55,301 nucleotides of DNA from Pseudomonadales bacterium (GTDB lineage: Bacteria; Pseudomonadota; Gammaproteobacteria; Pseudomonadales; Ketobacteraceae), in the NCBI GenBank assembly GCA_002708905.1, contig PAPM01000003.1, positions 94,447-149,747 of the forward strand, read 5' to 3'. The position numbers were made by a program, and so were the translations under genes. Position 1 is the first letter of the stretch. Each line of letters starts with the position of its first letter. Shown here piece by piece: positions 27,290 to 36,373 of this stretch. Below the pieces are notes generated by a model. It was not told where the DNA came from. It did no database searches and saw only the letters and a list, made by a program, of their open reading frames with translations.

Positions 27290-27961
27290 TCAAGGCTCCA
27301 GTGAGATGAACGTGGCCAGGTAGCTTTGGCCTACGCAATACTTCCCCCTAAGGGTTGTTATGGGTACCTTCGGAGCAGGCTCCGGCTTGATAATGGTGGC
27401 TTCAAACGAGCAATCGCCGGTATTGATATCTACCCGGGCGTCCAAAAAATCCAGCGTATGATAATTCAACGGGAAGTATGTTTTGTGTATGGATTCCTTC
27501 GCACTGAAAATCACTTTATCCAAAGGTTGGGAAGCAATATCCTGGCCAGTCATAAGGGTCAGGCGGGAAAGCCGGTCCTGTTCCGCCGCAGAGCAAATCA
27601 AACTGCGTATATCATCGCCCAGTGGGGTTGCTTGCTCCACATCCAATCCAATACTCCTAAATAGGGTGAGAGGCGCAATGGCCACCACGCATAGCCCCTG
27701 GGTATGGCTAATGCTGCCGGTCCATCCTTCCGGCCAGTCTGGCTCTCTTTGTTTGCCCTTTAATAGTGCGTTGCAATGGATGTTTGCGGTCTTGAAAAGC
27801 TCATGAGCGCAATTTCGACCTGCGCGAAATTCCCGTTTGCGCTTGTCTACTGCTTTGGCAATTAACGCCTCTTCTTCCGGGCAAAGAGGGGTCTCCCACA
27901 TCCAGTCTTCTGCGATCTTCCAGAGTACGCCCGGTGGAAACAGGGAAGCCAAGTCCGTCAA
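27290..27961 (-). CDS. 4'-phosphopantetheinyl transferase (EntD-like)
   Basis: This 223-residue protein has the two magnesium/CoA-binding blocks of the Sfp superfamily: SIGLDVEQ (about 107-114) and KVIFSAKESIHKTYFP (about 150-165). The GSISHTQGLCVVA stretch is typical of the EntD type. It transfers phosphopantetheine from CoA to carrier proteins of fatty acid, polyketide or nonribosomal peptide synthases. No such synthase lies in the window, so its client is elsewhere. Its start overlaps the galE stop by four bases, giving an unexpected galE-PPTase pair. Confidence 0.9.
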   Translation of the reverse strand: MTDLASLFPPGVLWKIAEDWMWETPLCPEEEALIAKAVDKRKREFRAGRNCAHELFKTANIHCNALLKGKQREPDWPEGWTGSISHTQGLCVVAIAPLTLFRSIGLDVEQATPLGDDIRSLICSAAEQDRLSRLTLMTGQDIASQPLDKVIFSAKESIHKTYFPLNYHTLDFLDARVDINTGDCSFEATIIKPEPAPKVPITTLRGKYCVGQSYLATFISLEP

Positions 27962-28962
27962 AGCTTTTGCTCCGACAGTCTTCGCTCCCAGTTCAATGAG
28001 GTACGAACGATGGTTTCAAGATCGTCGTACTGAGGTTGCCAACCGAGTACTTCTCTGATTTTTGACGCCGTTGCAATCAGCGTGGCCGGATCACCTGCAC
28101 GTCGATCTGTTTCTATTACATTCAATGGCTTACCGTTGACTCTTTCGACCATTTCTAGAACTTCGCGCACACTGTAACCGTGTCCGTAGCCGGCATTCAG
28201 TGTGGTGGATTCTCCCTTGGCTCGAAGATAATCGAGGGCCTTGATGTGAGCGGAGGCTAAATCCTCCACATGAATGTAATCCCGGACCCCGGTGCCATCC
28301 GGAGTATCGAAATCGGTACCAAATATATAAACCTTGTCCCGTTTGCCGACAGCACATTCAACAGCAACTTTGGTCAGGAGTGTTGCTTTTTTGGTGTTTT
28401 GTCCAATGCGCCCCTTCGGATCGCAACCCGCTACATTGAAGTAACGAAGAATAACATGGGTCATTGGGAATGCTTTGGCCAGATCGCGGAGCATGGTCTC
28501 GCTCATCAGCTTGGACATACCGTAAGGGTTAATGGGGTTGGTTGGTGTTTCTTCGGTAATGTAAGCCGACTGTGGCTCCCCATAGACCGCCGCAGTTGAA
28601 GAGAAAACAAAATGCTTGATGTCATTTTTCTGGCAGCATTCCAACAGGTTGCGAGTGTTGGCCGTGTTGTTTCGATAGTACTTCAATGGGTTCTCTACCG
28701 ACTCTGGCACAATGGTGTGAGCGGCGAAATGCATCACCGTGTTCACTTGGTGTTGGGAAATGATGGAATTCACCAAATCCATGTCACCGGTATCGCCCTG
28801 TACCAGTGGTGTATCCAAAACTGCGTGCTCAAATCCTGTGGAGAGGTTGTCCAGGACCACAACCCTTTCGCCTAGCTCGACAAGTTGACGCACGACATGG
28901 CTTCCAATGTAGCCGGCGCCACCTGTTACCAATATGCTGCCCGTACTATTGATCTGACCCAT
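27958..28962 (-). CDS. galE: UDP-glucose 4-epimerase
   Basis: The ATG at 28962 is preferred because AGGA lies seven bases before it; the frame extends upstream to 29007. The 334-residue product has the Rossmann motif GGAGYIGSHVV near its start, catalytic SSTAAVYG and YGMSKLM (the YxxxK pair), and the later DGTGVRDYIHVEDLA. It interconverts UDP-glucose and UDP-galactose, supplying surface polysaccharide synthesis with GalU nearby. The downstream PPTase gene overlaps its stop. Confidence 0.95.
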   Translation of the reverse strand: MGQINSTGSILVTGGAGYIGSHVVRQLVELGERVVVLDNLSTGFEHAVLDTPLVQGDTGDMDLVNSIISQHQVNTVMHFAAHTIVPESVENPLKYYRNNTANTRNLLECCQKNDIKHFVFSSTAAVYGEPQSAYITEETPTNPINPYGMSKLMSETMLRDLAKAFPMTHVILRYFNVAGCDPKGRIGQNTKKATLLTKVAVECAVGKRDKVYIFGTDFDTPDGTGVRDYIHVEDLASAHIKALDYLRAKGESTTLNAGYGHGYSVREVLEMVERVNGKPLNVIETDRRAGDPATLIATASKIREVLGWQPQYDDLETIVRTSLNWERRLSEQKL

Positions 28963-29106
28963 CCTGAGTTCCTGAATGTAAATGTTAAGAAAATAACGAA
29001 AAATCAAAGCGTAGTAAGTATACCATTAACTGGAAATCAGCTTCAGAAAAAGCGATTCAGGCCGATAGTAGCTATAGTTAATTATTGTTGGAACGAGTGC
29101 TAAACC

Positions 29107-30081
29107 ATGAGAACCCTGTTGGGCGTGCTTATAATTGCGCTGATACTGTCCACCAAATTACTCGCTCACCCGGCCGATCCGTGCTTGATGCGAATCGCGC
29201 AATTGGCCCAGGGTGCGAAACAATGCGAACTCAAGCAGACGCACAAAGGGCAGTGTGATGCTCCTTTGCACCATTTGGACGTGCAGGTTCAGCACTGCGA
29301 ACAGCAACTCTTCACACAAAAAGCCATAGACGGTGCGGTACAATATGGGTTTGCTGCTTTGGAAGGGGACATTTCCCAGAGTCCGTATCGGCGGCAGGTA
29401 AGGCAGGAACAGTGGGAATACCAGCTGATGCGGCCCAATCTGGAAGCGTTTGCCCGAGCATTTCCTGACGCAGTTCGCATTAGTGACGTCTTGACGGAAC
29501 GATTTAACGCTCCAGCCTGTCCCAGGCAGTATCTGGGTGATCCAGACCGGTATCGCTATTTCGGTAATCAAGTGGTTACCAGATACCCGCCCAGACAAGC
29601 GCAAAGTCAGGTGGTGGACCATGATGAAAACGGGTCAGCAGTGAAGTATGTTTACCATTGGTTTTCTGCTGAGCGCCCCGGTACATGCTACGCCCCCGAT
29701 GCTTCCGACCAATCCGAGGAGAAGGTGGTCAACATACCGGGCTATTTCTTGAACGATTTGGAGACCCAGAGTCGGGTGAGGGTGATTCGGTGTAAATCGA
29801 ATTGCATGGAAGAGCAGGCCGCCCTGGCGAAATTGCATGATCAGTACAGCAAACAATACCGGCGCCACAGGCAGCTATTGGTCTGTTCGGACATCGATCA
29901 GAGGAATGAAACAAGACGGGTGATTAAAGGGCAGCGCCAGTCAATGATCAAGTTACCCGACTATTGCCCGGATGGCGAGATCCCCGTGGAGGTCCTGAAT
30001 GCCCGCGGATTGCTGGATCAGCTGGAACAGCAGTTGTTTCTGGATGGGGCATTACCGATCGAAACTGCAAAATCAGAGTGA
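29107..30081 (+). CDS. Secreted Cys-rich protein of unknown function
   Basis: I do not recognise this 324-residue protein. It has a clear signal peptide (residues 1-20, ending LLAHP) and about ten cysteines in the mature part, several in closely spaced pairs (CKSNC near 230), suggesting disulfides in the periplasm or outside the cell. The middle contains a Tyr/Arg-rich stretch (LGDPDRYRYFGNQVVTRYPP). The C-terminal third is charged and helical. It lies 122 bases upstream of gspE on the same strand, so it could be a substrate or accessory of the type II system. Nothing in the sequence proves this. Confidence 0.7.
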   Translation: MRTLLGVLIIALILSTKLLAHPADPCLMRIAQLAQGAKQCELKQTHKGQCDAPLHHLDVQVQHCEQQLFTQKAIDGAVQYGFAALEGDISQSPYRRQVRQEQWEYQLMRPNLEAFARAFPDAVRISDVLTERFNAPACPRQYLGDPDRYRYFGNQVVTRYPPRQAQSQVVDHDENGSAVKYVYHWFSAERPGTCYAPDASDQSEEKVVNIPGYFLNDLETQSRVRVIRCKSNCMEEQAALAKLHDQYSKQYRRHRQLLVCSDIDQRNETRRVIKGQRQSMIKLPDYCPDGEIPVEVLNARGLLDQLEQQLFLDGALPIETAKSE

Positions 30082-30203
30082 TATTAGATGTTTATCGCTG
30101 ATTGATAAAATACGGTCGGACGGGCATCATAGTTCGTCAGCACGTAAGAATCATAATTTCCCCAGGGAATGGGTAAGAAGACAGGTTTCGGAGAAAGCTA
30201 GCC

Positions 30204-31721
30204 ATGACAGACGCATTACCTGTGGCCGATGAGAATAATAATGAAGCGCCAACCCGCAGACGGTTACCCTTTTCCTTCGCTAAGCGCCACGGGGTGGTGA
30301 TAGAGGAAATCGGCGAGGTGGACGCAATGGTGGCGTACAAGCCCGGGATAGCGCCGGCCACCATCGTGGAGGTCCGCCGTTTTCTGGGGCTTCCAATCCA
30401 GTTCAACGAAGTGAACGACAGCGAGTTCGAGCGCCGTCTTTCCAAAGCCTACGAGAATAACTCCAGTGAAGCCATGCAAATGGTGGAAGGTCTCGGGGAT
30501 GAGCTTGACCTGGCAAGCCTGGCAGATTCAGTACCCGAAACCGAAGACCTTATGGAGCAGGAGGATGATGCTCCCATCATCCGCCTGATCAATGCCTTGC
30601 TCACCGAATCGGTTAAGGTCAACGCGTCCGATATTCATATTGAAACCTTTGAGAAACGCCTGGTGGTGCGTTTTCGTGTGGACGGTGTGTTGCGCGAAGT
30701 CGTGCAACCAAAGCGTCAATTAGCACCTTTGTTGGTGTCACGTATCAAGGTTATGGCCAAGCTGGATATTGCGGAAAAAAGAGTGCCCCAGGATGGCCGA
30801 ATCTCCATTCGTGTCGGCGGGCGGGAGATAGACGTGCGGGTGTCCACCATGCCCAGCAATGCGGGTGAACGGGTGGTGCTGCGTCTGTTGGATAAGCAGG
30901 CGGGGCGTCTGGATCTTACTCATCTTGGTATGGCGGCTGATGATCTGAAGCGGATGACCTCCATTATCACCAAGCCCCATGGGATCATCCTGGTCACCGG
31001 TCCTACTGGATCTGGTAAGACCACTACGCTCTATGCGGCTCTGACCCAGTTGAACGATTCCAGCCGAAATATTCTTACCGTTGAAGACCCTATCGAATAC
31101 CAATTGGAAGGCATTGGCCAGACCCAGGTAAATACCAAGGTGGATATGACCTTTGCACGCGGTTTACGCGCCATGCTGCGCCAGGACCCTGACGTGGTGA
31201 TGGTGGGGGAGATCCGGGATCTGGAAACAGCAGAAATCGCAGTACAGGCCAGTTTGACTGGTCACCTTGTACTTTCAACTTTACACACCAATACCGCGAT
31301 CGGTGCAGTAACGCGACTGCAGGATATGGGTATCGAACCGTTCCTCATTTCTTCAGCGTTGCTGGGGTTGCTGGCTCAGCGTCTGGTTCGGGTGCTGTGC
31401 CCGCATTGTAAGGAATCTTATACGCCGGATGCCGGTGAATGCGAAGTCATGGGCTTTGATACCGCCAATCCACCGAAAATTTACCGTGCAGTGGGTTGCG
31501 AGCATTGCAATCATCTAGGCTATTCCGGTCGAACCGGTATCTATGAGCTGGTGGTGATTGATGATGAATTGCGCACCTTGATCCACAATAACGCCAGCGA
31601 ACAGGAAATGACCAAATATGCTCGAAAACATGGCGCTGGAATCCGCGAGGATGGGCGTCGCAAAGTATTGGAAGGTGCCACCACGATCGAAGAAGTCCTG
31701 CGGGTGACCAGAGAGGGTTAA
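30204..31721 (+). CDS. gspE: Type II secretion ATPase GspE
   Basis: This 505-residue cytoplasmic ATPase powers pseudopilus assembly. It has an N-terminal GspL-binding region, then the C-terminal ATPase with Walker A GPTGSGKT at 266-273, the Asp box [10 protein letters not shown], Walker [16 protein letters not shown] and a His box (LSTLHTN). A tetracysteine zinc site follows (CPHC near 395 and CEHC near 430). It opens the gspEFGHIJKLMAB operon. The gspF start lies three bases after its stop. Confidence 0.97.
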   Translation: MTDALPVADENNNEAPTRRRLPFSFAKRHGVVIEEIGEVDAMVAYKPGIAPATIVEVRRFLGLPIQFNEVNDSEFERRLSKAYENNSSEAMQMVEGLGDELDLASLADSVPETEDLMEQEDDAPIIRLINALLTESVKVNASDIHIETFEKRLVVRFRVDGVLREVVQPKRQLAPLLVSRIKVMAKLDIAEKRVPQDGRISIRVGGREIDVRVSTMPSNAGERVVLRLLDKQAGRLDLTHLGMAADDLKRMTSIITKPHGIILVTGPTGSGKTTTLYAALTQLNDSSRNILTVEDPIEYQLEGIGQTQVNTKVDMTFARGLRAMLRQDPDVVMVGEIRDLETAEIAVQASLTGHLVLSTLHTNTAIGAVTRLQDMGIEPFLISSALLGLLAQRLVRVLCPHCKESYTPDAGECEVMGFDTANPPKIYRAVGCEHCNHLGYSGRTGIYELVVIDDELRTLIHNNASEQEMTKYARKHGAGIREDGRRKVLEGATTIEEVLRVTREG

Positions 31722-31724
31722 TTC

Positions 31725-32945
31725 GTGCCGGCATTTGAATACGTTGTCCTGGATGAACGGGGCAAACAGAAGAAAGGTGTTCTGGAAGGGGATAGCGCCC
31801 GACAGGTTCGCCAGCAGCTTAAGGATAAAGGTCTGGTCCCACTGTCAGTGGAAACCACCATCCAGAAAACGGATAAACAGGAAACCACCAAGTTTCAGTT
31901 CGGCCACGCCTCTATCAGTGCGGGCGATCTGGCCATAGTAACCCGTCAGATGGCGACGCTGTTGCAAGCCGGTTTACCTTTGGAAGAAGTGCTCAAAGCG
32001 GTGTCGCGACAGCAGGAAAAGCCCAGTAACAAGAGCATGATGCTGGCGATTCGCTCCAAGGTGGTGGAAGGCCATACGCTCGCCGCCAGCCTGAACGAAT
32101 TCCCCAAATCATTCCCAGAGCTGTACCGCGCTACGGTGGCAGCGGGGGAGCATTCAGGGCACCTGGATTTGGTTTTGGAGCAGCTGGCGGACTATACCGA
32201 AGCTCGCTACCGCACCAAGAAAAAAGTGCAGGGTGCGATGATCTACCCGATTGTACTAACCTCCTTCGCCTTTCTTATTGTCACCGGAATGTTGACCTTT
32301 GTGGTGCCTAAAATCGTCTCAGTATTTGAGGACTCCGGACAGGAACTTCCTGCTTTGACCAGAATCCTAATAGGGACAAGCGAGCTACTGCAAAGCTGGT
32401 GGTGGTTGCTGATTATCCTGGTTATCGGGGCCGTAATGGCCTTCAGACGGGCCTTGAAGAACGAAGCCTTTCGCTTTCGTTTTCACGCCTGGTTGTTAAA
32501 GGCGCCCTTGCTTGGCAGAATCAATCGCGGGCTGGATGCCTCCCGGGTTGCCAGCACATTGAGTATTCTCTCCAAGAGTGGCGTGCCACTGGTGGAGGCC
32601 ATGAAGATCTCCGGACAGGTGGCTGGAAACGTTTGTATTCGCGAGTCTGTTACTCTGGGGGCTGACAAGCTGAAGGAGGGCAGCAGTCTGTTCAATGCGC
32701 TGGATGGCTCCGGGTATTTCCCGCCGATGATGATGCAGATGATTTCCAGTGGCGAGCGCAGTGGTGAGCTGGATTCCATGCTGGCCCGGGCCGCGACCAA
32801 TCAGGAGCGGGAACTGGAAGACCTGATAGATACGATTGTCGCCCTCTTTGAACCGCTGATGCTGGTGGTGATGGGAGGTGTGGTCATGGTGATCGTACTT
32901 TCGATAATGATGCCGATCCTGAGTATGAACTCACTGGTTGGTTGA
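31725..32945 (+). CDS. gspF: Type II secretion inner-membrane platform protein GspF
   Basis: This 406-residue protein starts with GTG three bases after gspE. It has two T2SSF domains, each followed by hydrophobic segments (about 170-195, 220-240 and 375-400), with the conserved TRQMATLLQAGLPLEE and SGEHSG/SGERSGELD-type motifs. It is the polytopic platform that links GspE to the pseudopilus. Confidence 0.96.
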   Translation: MPAFEYVVLDERGKQKKGVLEGDSARQVRQQLKDKGLVPLSVETTIQKTDKQETTKFQFGHASISAGDLAIVTRQMATLLQAGLPLEEVLKAVSRQQEKPSNKSMMLAIRSKVVEGHTLAASLNEFPKSFPELYRATVAAGEHSGHLDLVLEQLADYTEARYRTKKKVQGAMIYPIVLTSFAFLIVTGMLTFVVPKIVSVFEDSGQELPALTRILIGTSELLQSWWWLLIILVIGAVMAFRRALKNEAFRFRFHAWLLKAPLLGRINRGLDASRVASTLSILSKSGVPLVEAMKISGQVAGNVCIRESVTLGADKLKEGSSLFNALDGSGYFPPMMMQMISSGERSGELDSMLARAATNQERELEDLIDTIVALFEPLMLVVMGGVVMVIVLSIMMPILSMNSLVG

Positions 32946-33029
32946 AAAACCATTCATGGAATCAGTCAGCCTCGAAGCACGTAATAAATAAATAGGTAAT
33001 TTGGAACCAAAAAAGGTAGTTCAAAAACG

Positions 33030-33482
33030 ATGAAACCGATTAACTTTGCACCGCTTAATTCCGCATCGATCTCCGCCCAAAAGGGTTTCACTCTGATCGA
33101 AGTGATGATTGTGGTCGCCATTTTGGGTGTGCTGGCGACTTTGGTTGTAGTCAACATCAGCGGCTCCCAGGATACCGCCAATGTCAACGCTACCAAGAGT
33201 AATCTGCAGGCTGTTTCCCAGGCTTTGGATTTATATAAACTGGATAATTATCGCTATCCCACCACCGATCAGGGTTTGCAGGCGTTGGTGGAGAAGCCGG
33301 ACAACGCTCGTAACTGGCCGAATGGTGGTTACCTGAAGAAGATGCCGGCCGATGCATGGGACCAGGAATTTATTTATCTGAGCCCAGGTACCGATGGACC
33401 TTATGATTTGTTCTCCCTGGGTGCCGATGGTGCCGAGGGTGGCGAAGGTCCGGCTGCGGACATCTCTGTCAACGACCTCTGA
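33030..33482 (+). CDS. gspG: Type II secretion major pseudopilin GspG
   Basis: This 150-residue protein has a prepilin peptidase site after Gly19 (AQKG/FTLIEVM), the Glu at +5, a hydrophobic helix and the globular domain with YRYPTTDQGLQALVEKP. The calcium-binding loop is in the C-terminal SPGTDGPYDLFSLGADG stretch. The leader of 19 residues is longer than usual; no downstream ATG would shorten it sensibly. Confidence 0.97.
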   Translation: MKPINFAPLNSASISAQKGFTLIEVMIVVAILGVLATLVVVNISGSQDTANVNATKSNLQAVSQALDLYKLDNYRYPTTDQGLQALVEKPDNARNWPNGGYLKKMPADAWDQEFIYLSPGTDGPYDLFSLGADGAEGGEGPAADISVNDL

Positions 33483-33486
33483 GTTT

Positions 33487-34200
33487 ATGCCCCTAACCAT
33501 GAATCGCCACCAGGGTTTCACCCTTATCGAAATCATGGTGGTGGTGACCATCATCGGTATCATGACTGGCCTCATTGCCATCAACGTGATCACTCAGGAT
33601 CCACAGAAAGAGCTGAATAAAGAAGCGATGCGTTTCAAGGCGCTGCTCGAAATGGCGCAGGAAGAAGCCTTGTTCAGCCAACAGGAAATCGGGGTCATCA
33701 TTACTGAACAAGGCTACAAGTTTGCCCGTTGGTCGATCCCCGAGGCCAGCCAGTCAGCCCTTACGGAAACCGATAATGACCTGGGGGGCAATGATAGCGA
33801 TACCGAGCAGAATCAGAATGCTGCTGCCCTGTCAGCGGCCTTGGGGGCAGCAGACAATAAGCCGGATCCCAGCTGGAACCTGATCAGCAACGAGCAGGCA
33901 TTCCGGGAATATGAACTGCCGGAAGAATACGAGCTGATTTTGGAAGTGGATCATGAGCAAATAGATCTCACCGGGGGTATCGACCAGGAGGCCAAGGAAA
34001 AAGCCAAGGAAGCCGCCAAAATACTTGAGGAAGAGGAAGAAGAACTCAAACCCTCCATTTTTGTTATGTCCAGCGGAGAGCTTTCTCCTTTTGTATTGGA
34101 GATGGTGCTTCGGGAGGACAGCGATGTAACGGCGAAAGTCTCCGGCAATGAAATAGGCCGACTCTGGATTGGTGATGAAGATGAGTTTGAAGAAGAGTAG
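33487..34200 (+). CDS. gspH: Type II secretion minor pseudopilin GspH, enlarged and acidic
   Basis: The start is the ATG at 33487, or 33499 twelve bases later; the frame runs upstream inside gspG but that is shadow. The prepilin site is RHQG/FTLIEIMVV. The product of about 237 residues is well above the usual GspH size of roughly 150-190. The extra length is a Glu/Lys-rich, probably helical insert (about 155-185) plus an Asp/Gln-rich stretch near 100, and the C-terminus ends in DEDEFEEE. The N-terminal pilin helix and position between gspG and gspI support the call. Confidence 0.85.
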   Translation: MPLTMNRHQGFTLIEIMVVVTIIGIMTGLIAINVITQDPQKELNKEAMRFKALLEMAQEEALFSQQEIGVIITEQGYKFARWSIPEASQSALTETDNDLGGNDSDTEQNQNAAALSAALGAADNKPDPSWNLISNEQAFREYELPEEYELILEVDHEQIDLTGGIDQEAKEKAKEAAKILEEEEEELKPSIFVMSSGELSPFVLEMVLREDSDVTAKVSGNEIGRLWIGDEDEFEEE

Positions 34201-34561
34201 CGGCTTCACCCTGATCGAGGTAATGATTGCCTTGGCCATTTTCTCGGTGGCTGTTGCGTCTTTGAGTACGGCCATGCAGGGCAATATCCGCAATGCCGAT
34301 TACCTCAAGGAAAAAACCATCGCCAACTGGATTGCCAATAACAGGCTGGTGGAGATACAGGCGGAGGGAACCTACCCGCCATTGCAGGATAAAAAAGACA
34401 AGATAGAGTACGCGGGCTCAGAATGGGTGATCAACACCAAAGTACTCAAGGCACAAACCAAGTTACCCATCCGCATTATTGAGGTCAGTGTCGGCCGGGA
34501 GGCCGATGGCGAGCCTAACTACTTCGCCACCATTACCGCGCTGGCGTCGGACACCAAATGA
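34175..34561 (+). CDS. gspI: Type II secretion minor pseudopilin GspI
   Basis: From the ATG at 34175 (another at 34181) the product is 128 residues. It overlaps the gspH end by 26 bases. The peptidase site KKSSG/FTLIEVMIALAIF is typical, followed by the GspI-type ANWIANNRLVEIQ helix. It forms the pseudopilus tip complex with GspJ and GspK. Confidence 0.93.
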   Translation: MKMSLKKSSGFTLIEVMIALAIFSVAVASLSTAMQGNIRNADYLKEKTIANWIANNRLVEIQAEGTYPPLQDKKDKIEYAGSEWVINTKVLKAQTKLPIRIIEVSVGREADGEPNYFATITALASDTK

Positions 34562-35283
34562 TGAAGACGTCGTCGCAGAAAGGGCTGACCCTTATTGAAC
34601 TGCTGATTGCCATGGCCATTTTCGCGGTGATGTCGGCGGCCATGTTCGTTGCGTTTGACAGCTTTCAGAAAGGCAAGGAAGTGACAGACCGGGGAGCCGA
34701 TAGACTCAAACACTATCAATTGGCGTTCAATATACTTGCCCGGGATTTTCAACAGATGATCCCTCGACCGGTACGGGACGAGTTCGGCTCGGAAACACCC
34801 TTGTATGCGCTGAAATCCGATGTGGGAAGCGACGTCGAGTTTACCAGAGCCGGCTGGAATCGATCGCCTTTTTCCAAGGTCAAGCGAGCCGAGTTGCAGC
34901 GGGTTACCTATTATCTTGAAGAGCAAAAACTGATGCGCGGCTCCTGGCAGGTGCTGGATCGGGCGGAGGACAGTGTACCGGACCGCACCGAGTTGCTGGA
35001 TGGCGTGGAAAGCCTGTCTTTTGTGTTTTACTACCTGGATAAGCAGAGCAAAATGGCTTCTACAGAGGCCTGGCCCCCCTCGACCATGAAGAAAGGCGAT
35101 TCGGACAATCCCAGTCACGTGCCTGAGCGGGAATATCTCTTATTGCCCAGGGTAGTGGAAATGAAGCTCAACACTAAAGACATGGGACAGCTCACCCGAA
35201 AATTCCTGATCGCCAACTGTTTTGTGGATGCCTATCATCCCAACAATAACGAACCTCCGCAGGGAGGTGGTTGTGGGTCGTAA
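34558..35283 (+). CDS. gspJ: Type II secretion minor pseudopilin GspJ
   Basis: This 241-residue protein overlaps the gspI stop by four bases. The peptidase site is SSQKG/LTLIELLIAMAIF, followed by the GspJ signature LARDFQQMIPRPVRD. It is part of the tip complex with GspI and GspK. Length is normal. Confidence 0.95.
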   Translation: MMKTSSQKGLTLIELLIAMAIFAVMSAAMFVAFDSFQKGKEVTDRGADRLKHYQLAFNILARDFQQMIPRPVRDEFGSETPLYALKSDVGSDVEFTRAGWNRSPFSKVKRAELQRVTYYLEEQKLMRGSWQVLDRAEDSVPDRTELLDGVESLSFVFYYLDKQSKMASTEAWPPSTMKKGDSDNPSHVPEREYLLLPRVVEMKLNTKDMGQLTRKFLIANCFVDAYHPNNNEPPQGGGCGS

Positions 35284-36373
35284 GCAGTCGGGTACGGTGT
35301 TGATTACTGTGATTATGATGGTGACGATTGCTGCGCTGATTGTTACCGACATGGTGTATCGGCAGAAACTGGACATCAAGCGAACGTCGGCATTACTCTC
35401 CAGAGATCAGGCGTTCCAATATCTGCTGGGGGCGGAGGAGCTGGCTAACCTGAGCTTGTCTGAGGATCTTAAACAGGATAACAACAAGAACGAACCGGCT
35501 TTCGTTGATACGCTGGCAGAGGATTGGGCCCAACCAACGAGCCCCTTTCCGGTCGCCGGTGGTTTCATTCAGGGGCGTGTCATTGACCTGCAGGCACGAT
35601 TCAACGTCAATTCCATCATGGCCTCTGATCCCACTGTGGCCAAGAAGCAGCGGGAGCGATTTCGCAGATTGATGGATCTTGTGGGAATTCCGGCCGACAA
35701 AGAGAGCAATGTTTCCACTCAGATGCTGTCGGAGCGTTTGCTGGATTGGCTGGACAATGATCAGGAGCCCACCGGGTTCGATGGCAAAGAAGATCTGGAC
35801 TATCTTGGGCTGGAGCGACCCTACCGGGCCGCTAACATGGTCATGTGGGATATTAGCGAACTGATGCTGATTGAGGGGTTTACGCCTGCGGATATCGCTT
35901 TACTAGCGGATTATGTATCCTTTTTACCCCCGGATGCGGCGCTGAATGTGAATACTGCAGATGCGAAAGTGTTGGATGCCTATGACCTGGGACTGCCGGG
36001 TGTGCAAATCGATGAGGAGCGCAAGAAAACCGGGCCGGGCCGCCACGATGGTGGTTTTCTGGACCTGCAGGCGTTTGATGACTTGATTCTAACTGCCGCG
36101 ACCCCGCAAGCCACCCAGCCTGAGGGTACAGAAGCGGACGATAACGGCGTCCAGGAAATTAACCCGGGGAAACAACAAGACAACAAAGCTGTAGGCAATT
36201 TTTCCGTTTATAGCGAGTACTATTTGGTGGAAGCTGAGGCGGTAATCAACGAAAAACCGGTTTTGATGCGCTCAGTTCTGTTTCGACCTACCATTAAGGA
36301 TGGCGGGTCGAATAAAGATATAAAAATCAAAACCCTATCCAGAAAGCTGGAAGATCCGCTAAAACGGGTATAA
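35273..36373 (+). CDS. gspK: Type II secretion minor pseudopilin GspK
   Basis: The start is taken as GTG at 35273, five bases after GGAGG; an in-frame GTG at 35267 is possible and the longer ATG frame runs into gspJ. The 366-residue product has a short leader (VGRKQSG), then TVLITVIMMVTIAALI lacking the +5 Glu. That absence is typical of GspK. The large domain includes LDLQARFNVNS and WLDNDQEPTG, both common in the family. It caps the pseudopilus tip. Confidence 0.94.
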   Translation: MGRKQSGTVLITVIMMVTIAALIVTDMVYRQKLDIKRTSALLSRDQAFQYLLGAEELANLSLSEDLKQDNNKNEPAFVDTLAEDWAQPTSPFPVAGGFIQGRVIDLQARFNVNSIMASDPTVAKKQRERFRRLMDLVGIPADKESNVSTQMLSERLLDWLDNDQEPTGFDGKEDLDYLGLERPYRAANMVMWDISELMLIEGFTPADIALLADYVSFLPPDAALNVNTADAKVLDAYDLGLPGVQIDEERKKTGPGRHDGGFLDLQAFDDLILTAATPQATQPEGTEADDNGVQEINPGKQQDNKAVGNFSVYSEYYLVEAEAVINEKPVLMRSVLFRPTIKDGGSNKDIKIKTLSRKLEDPLKRV

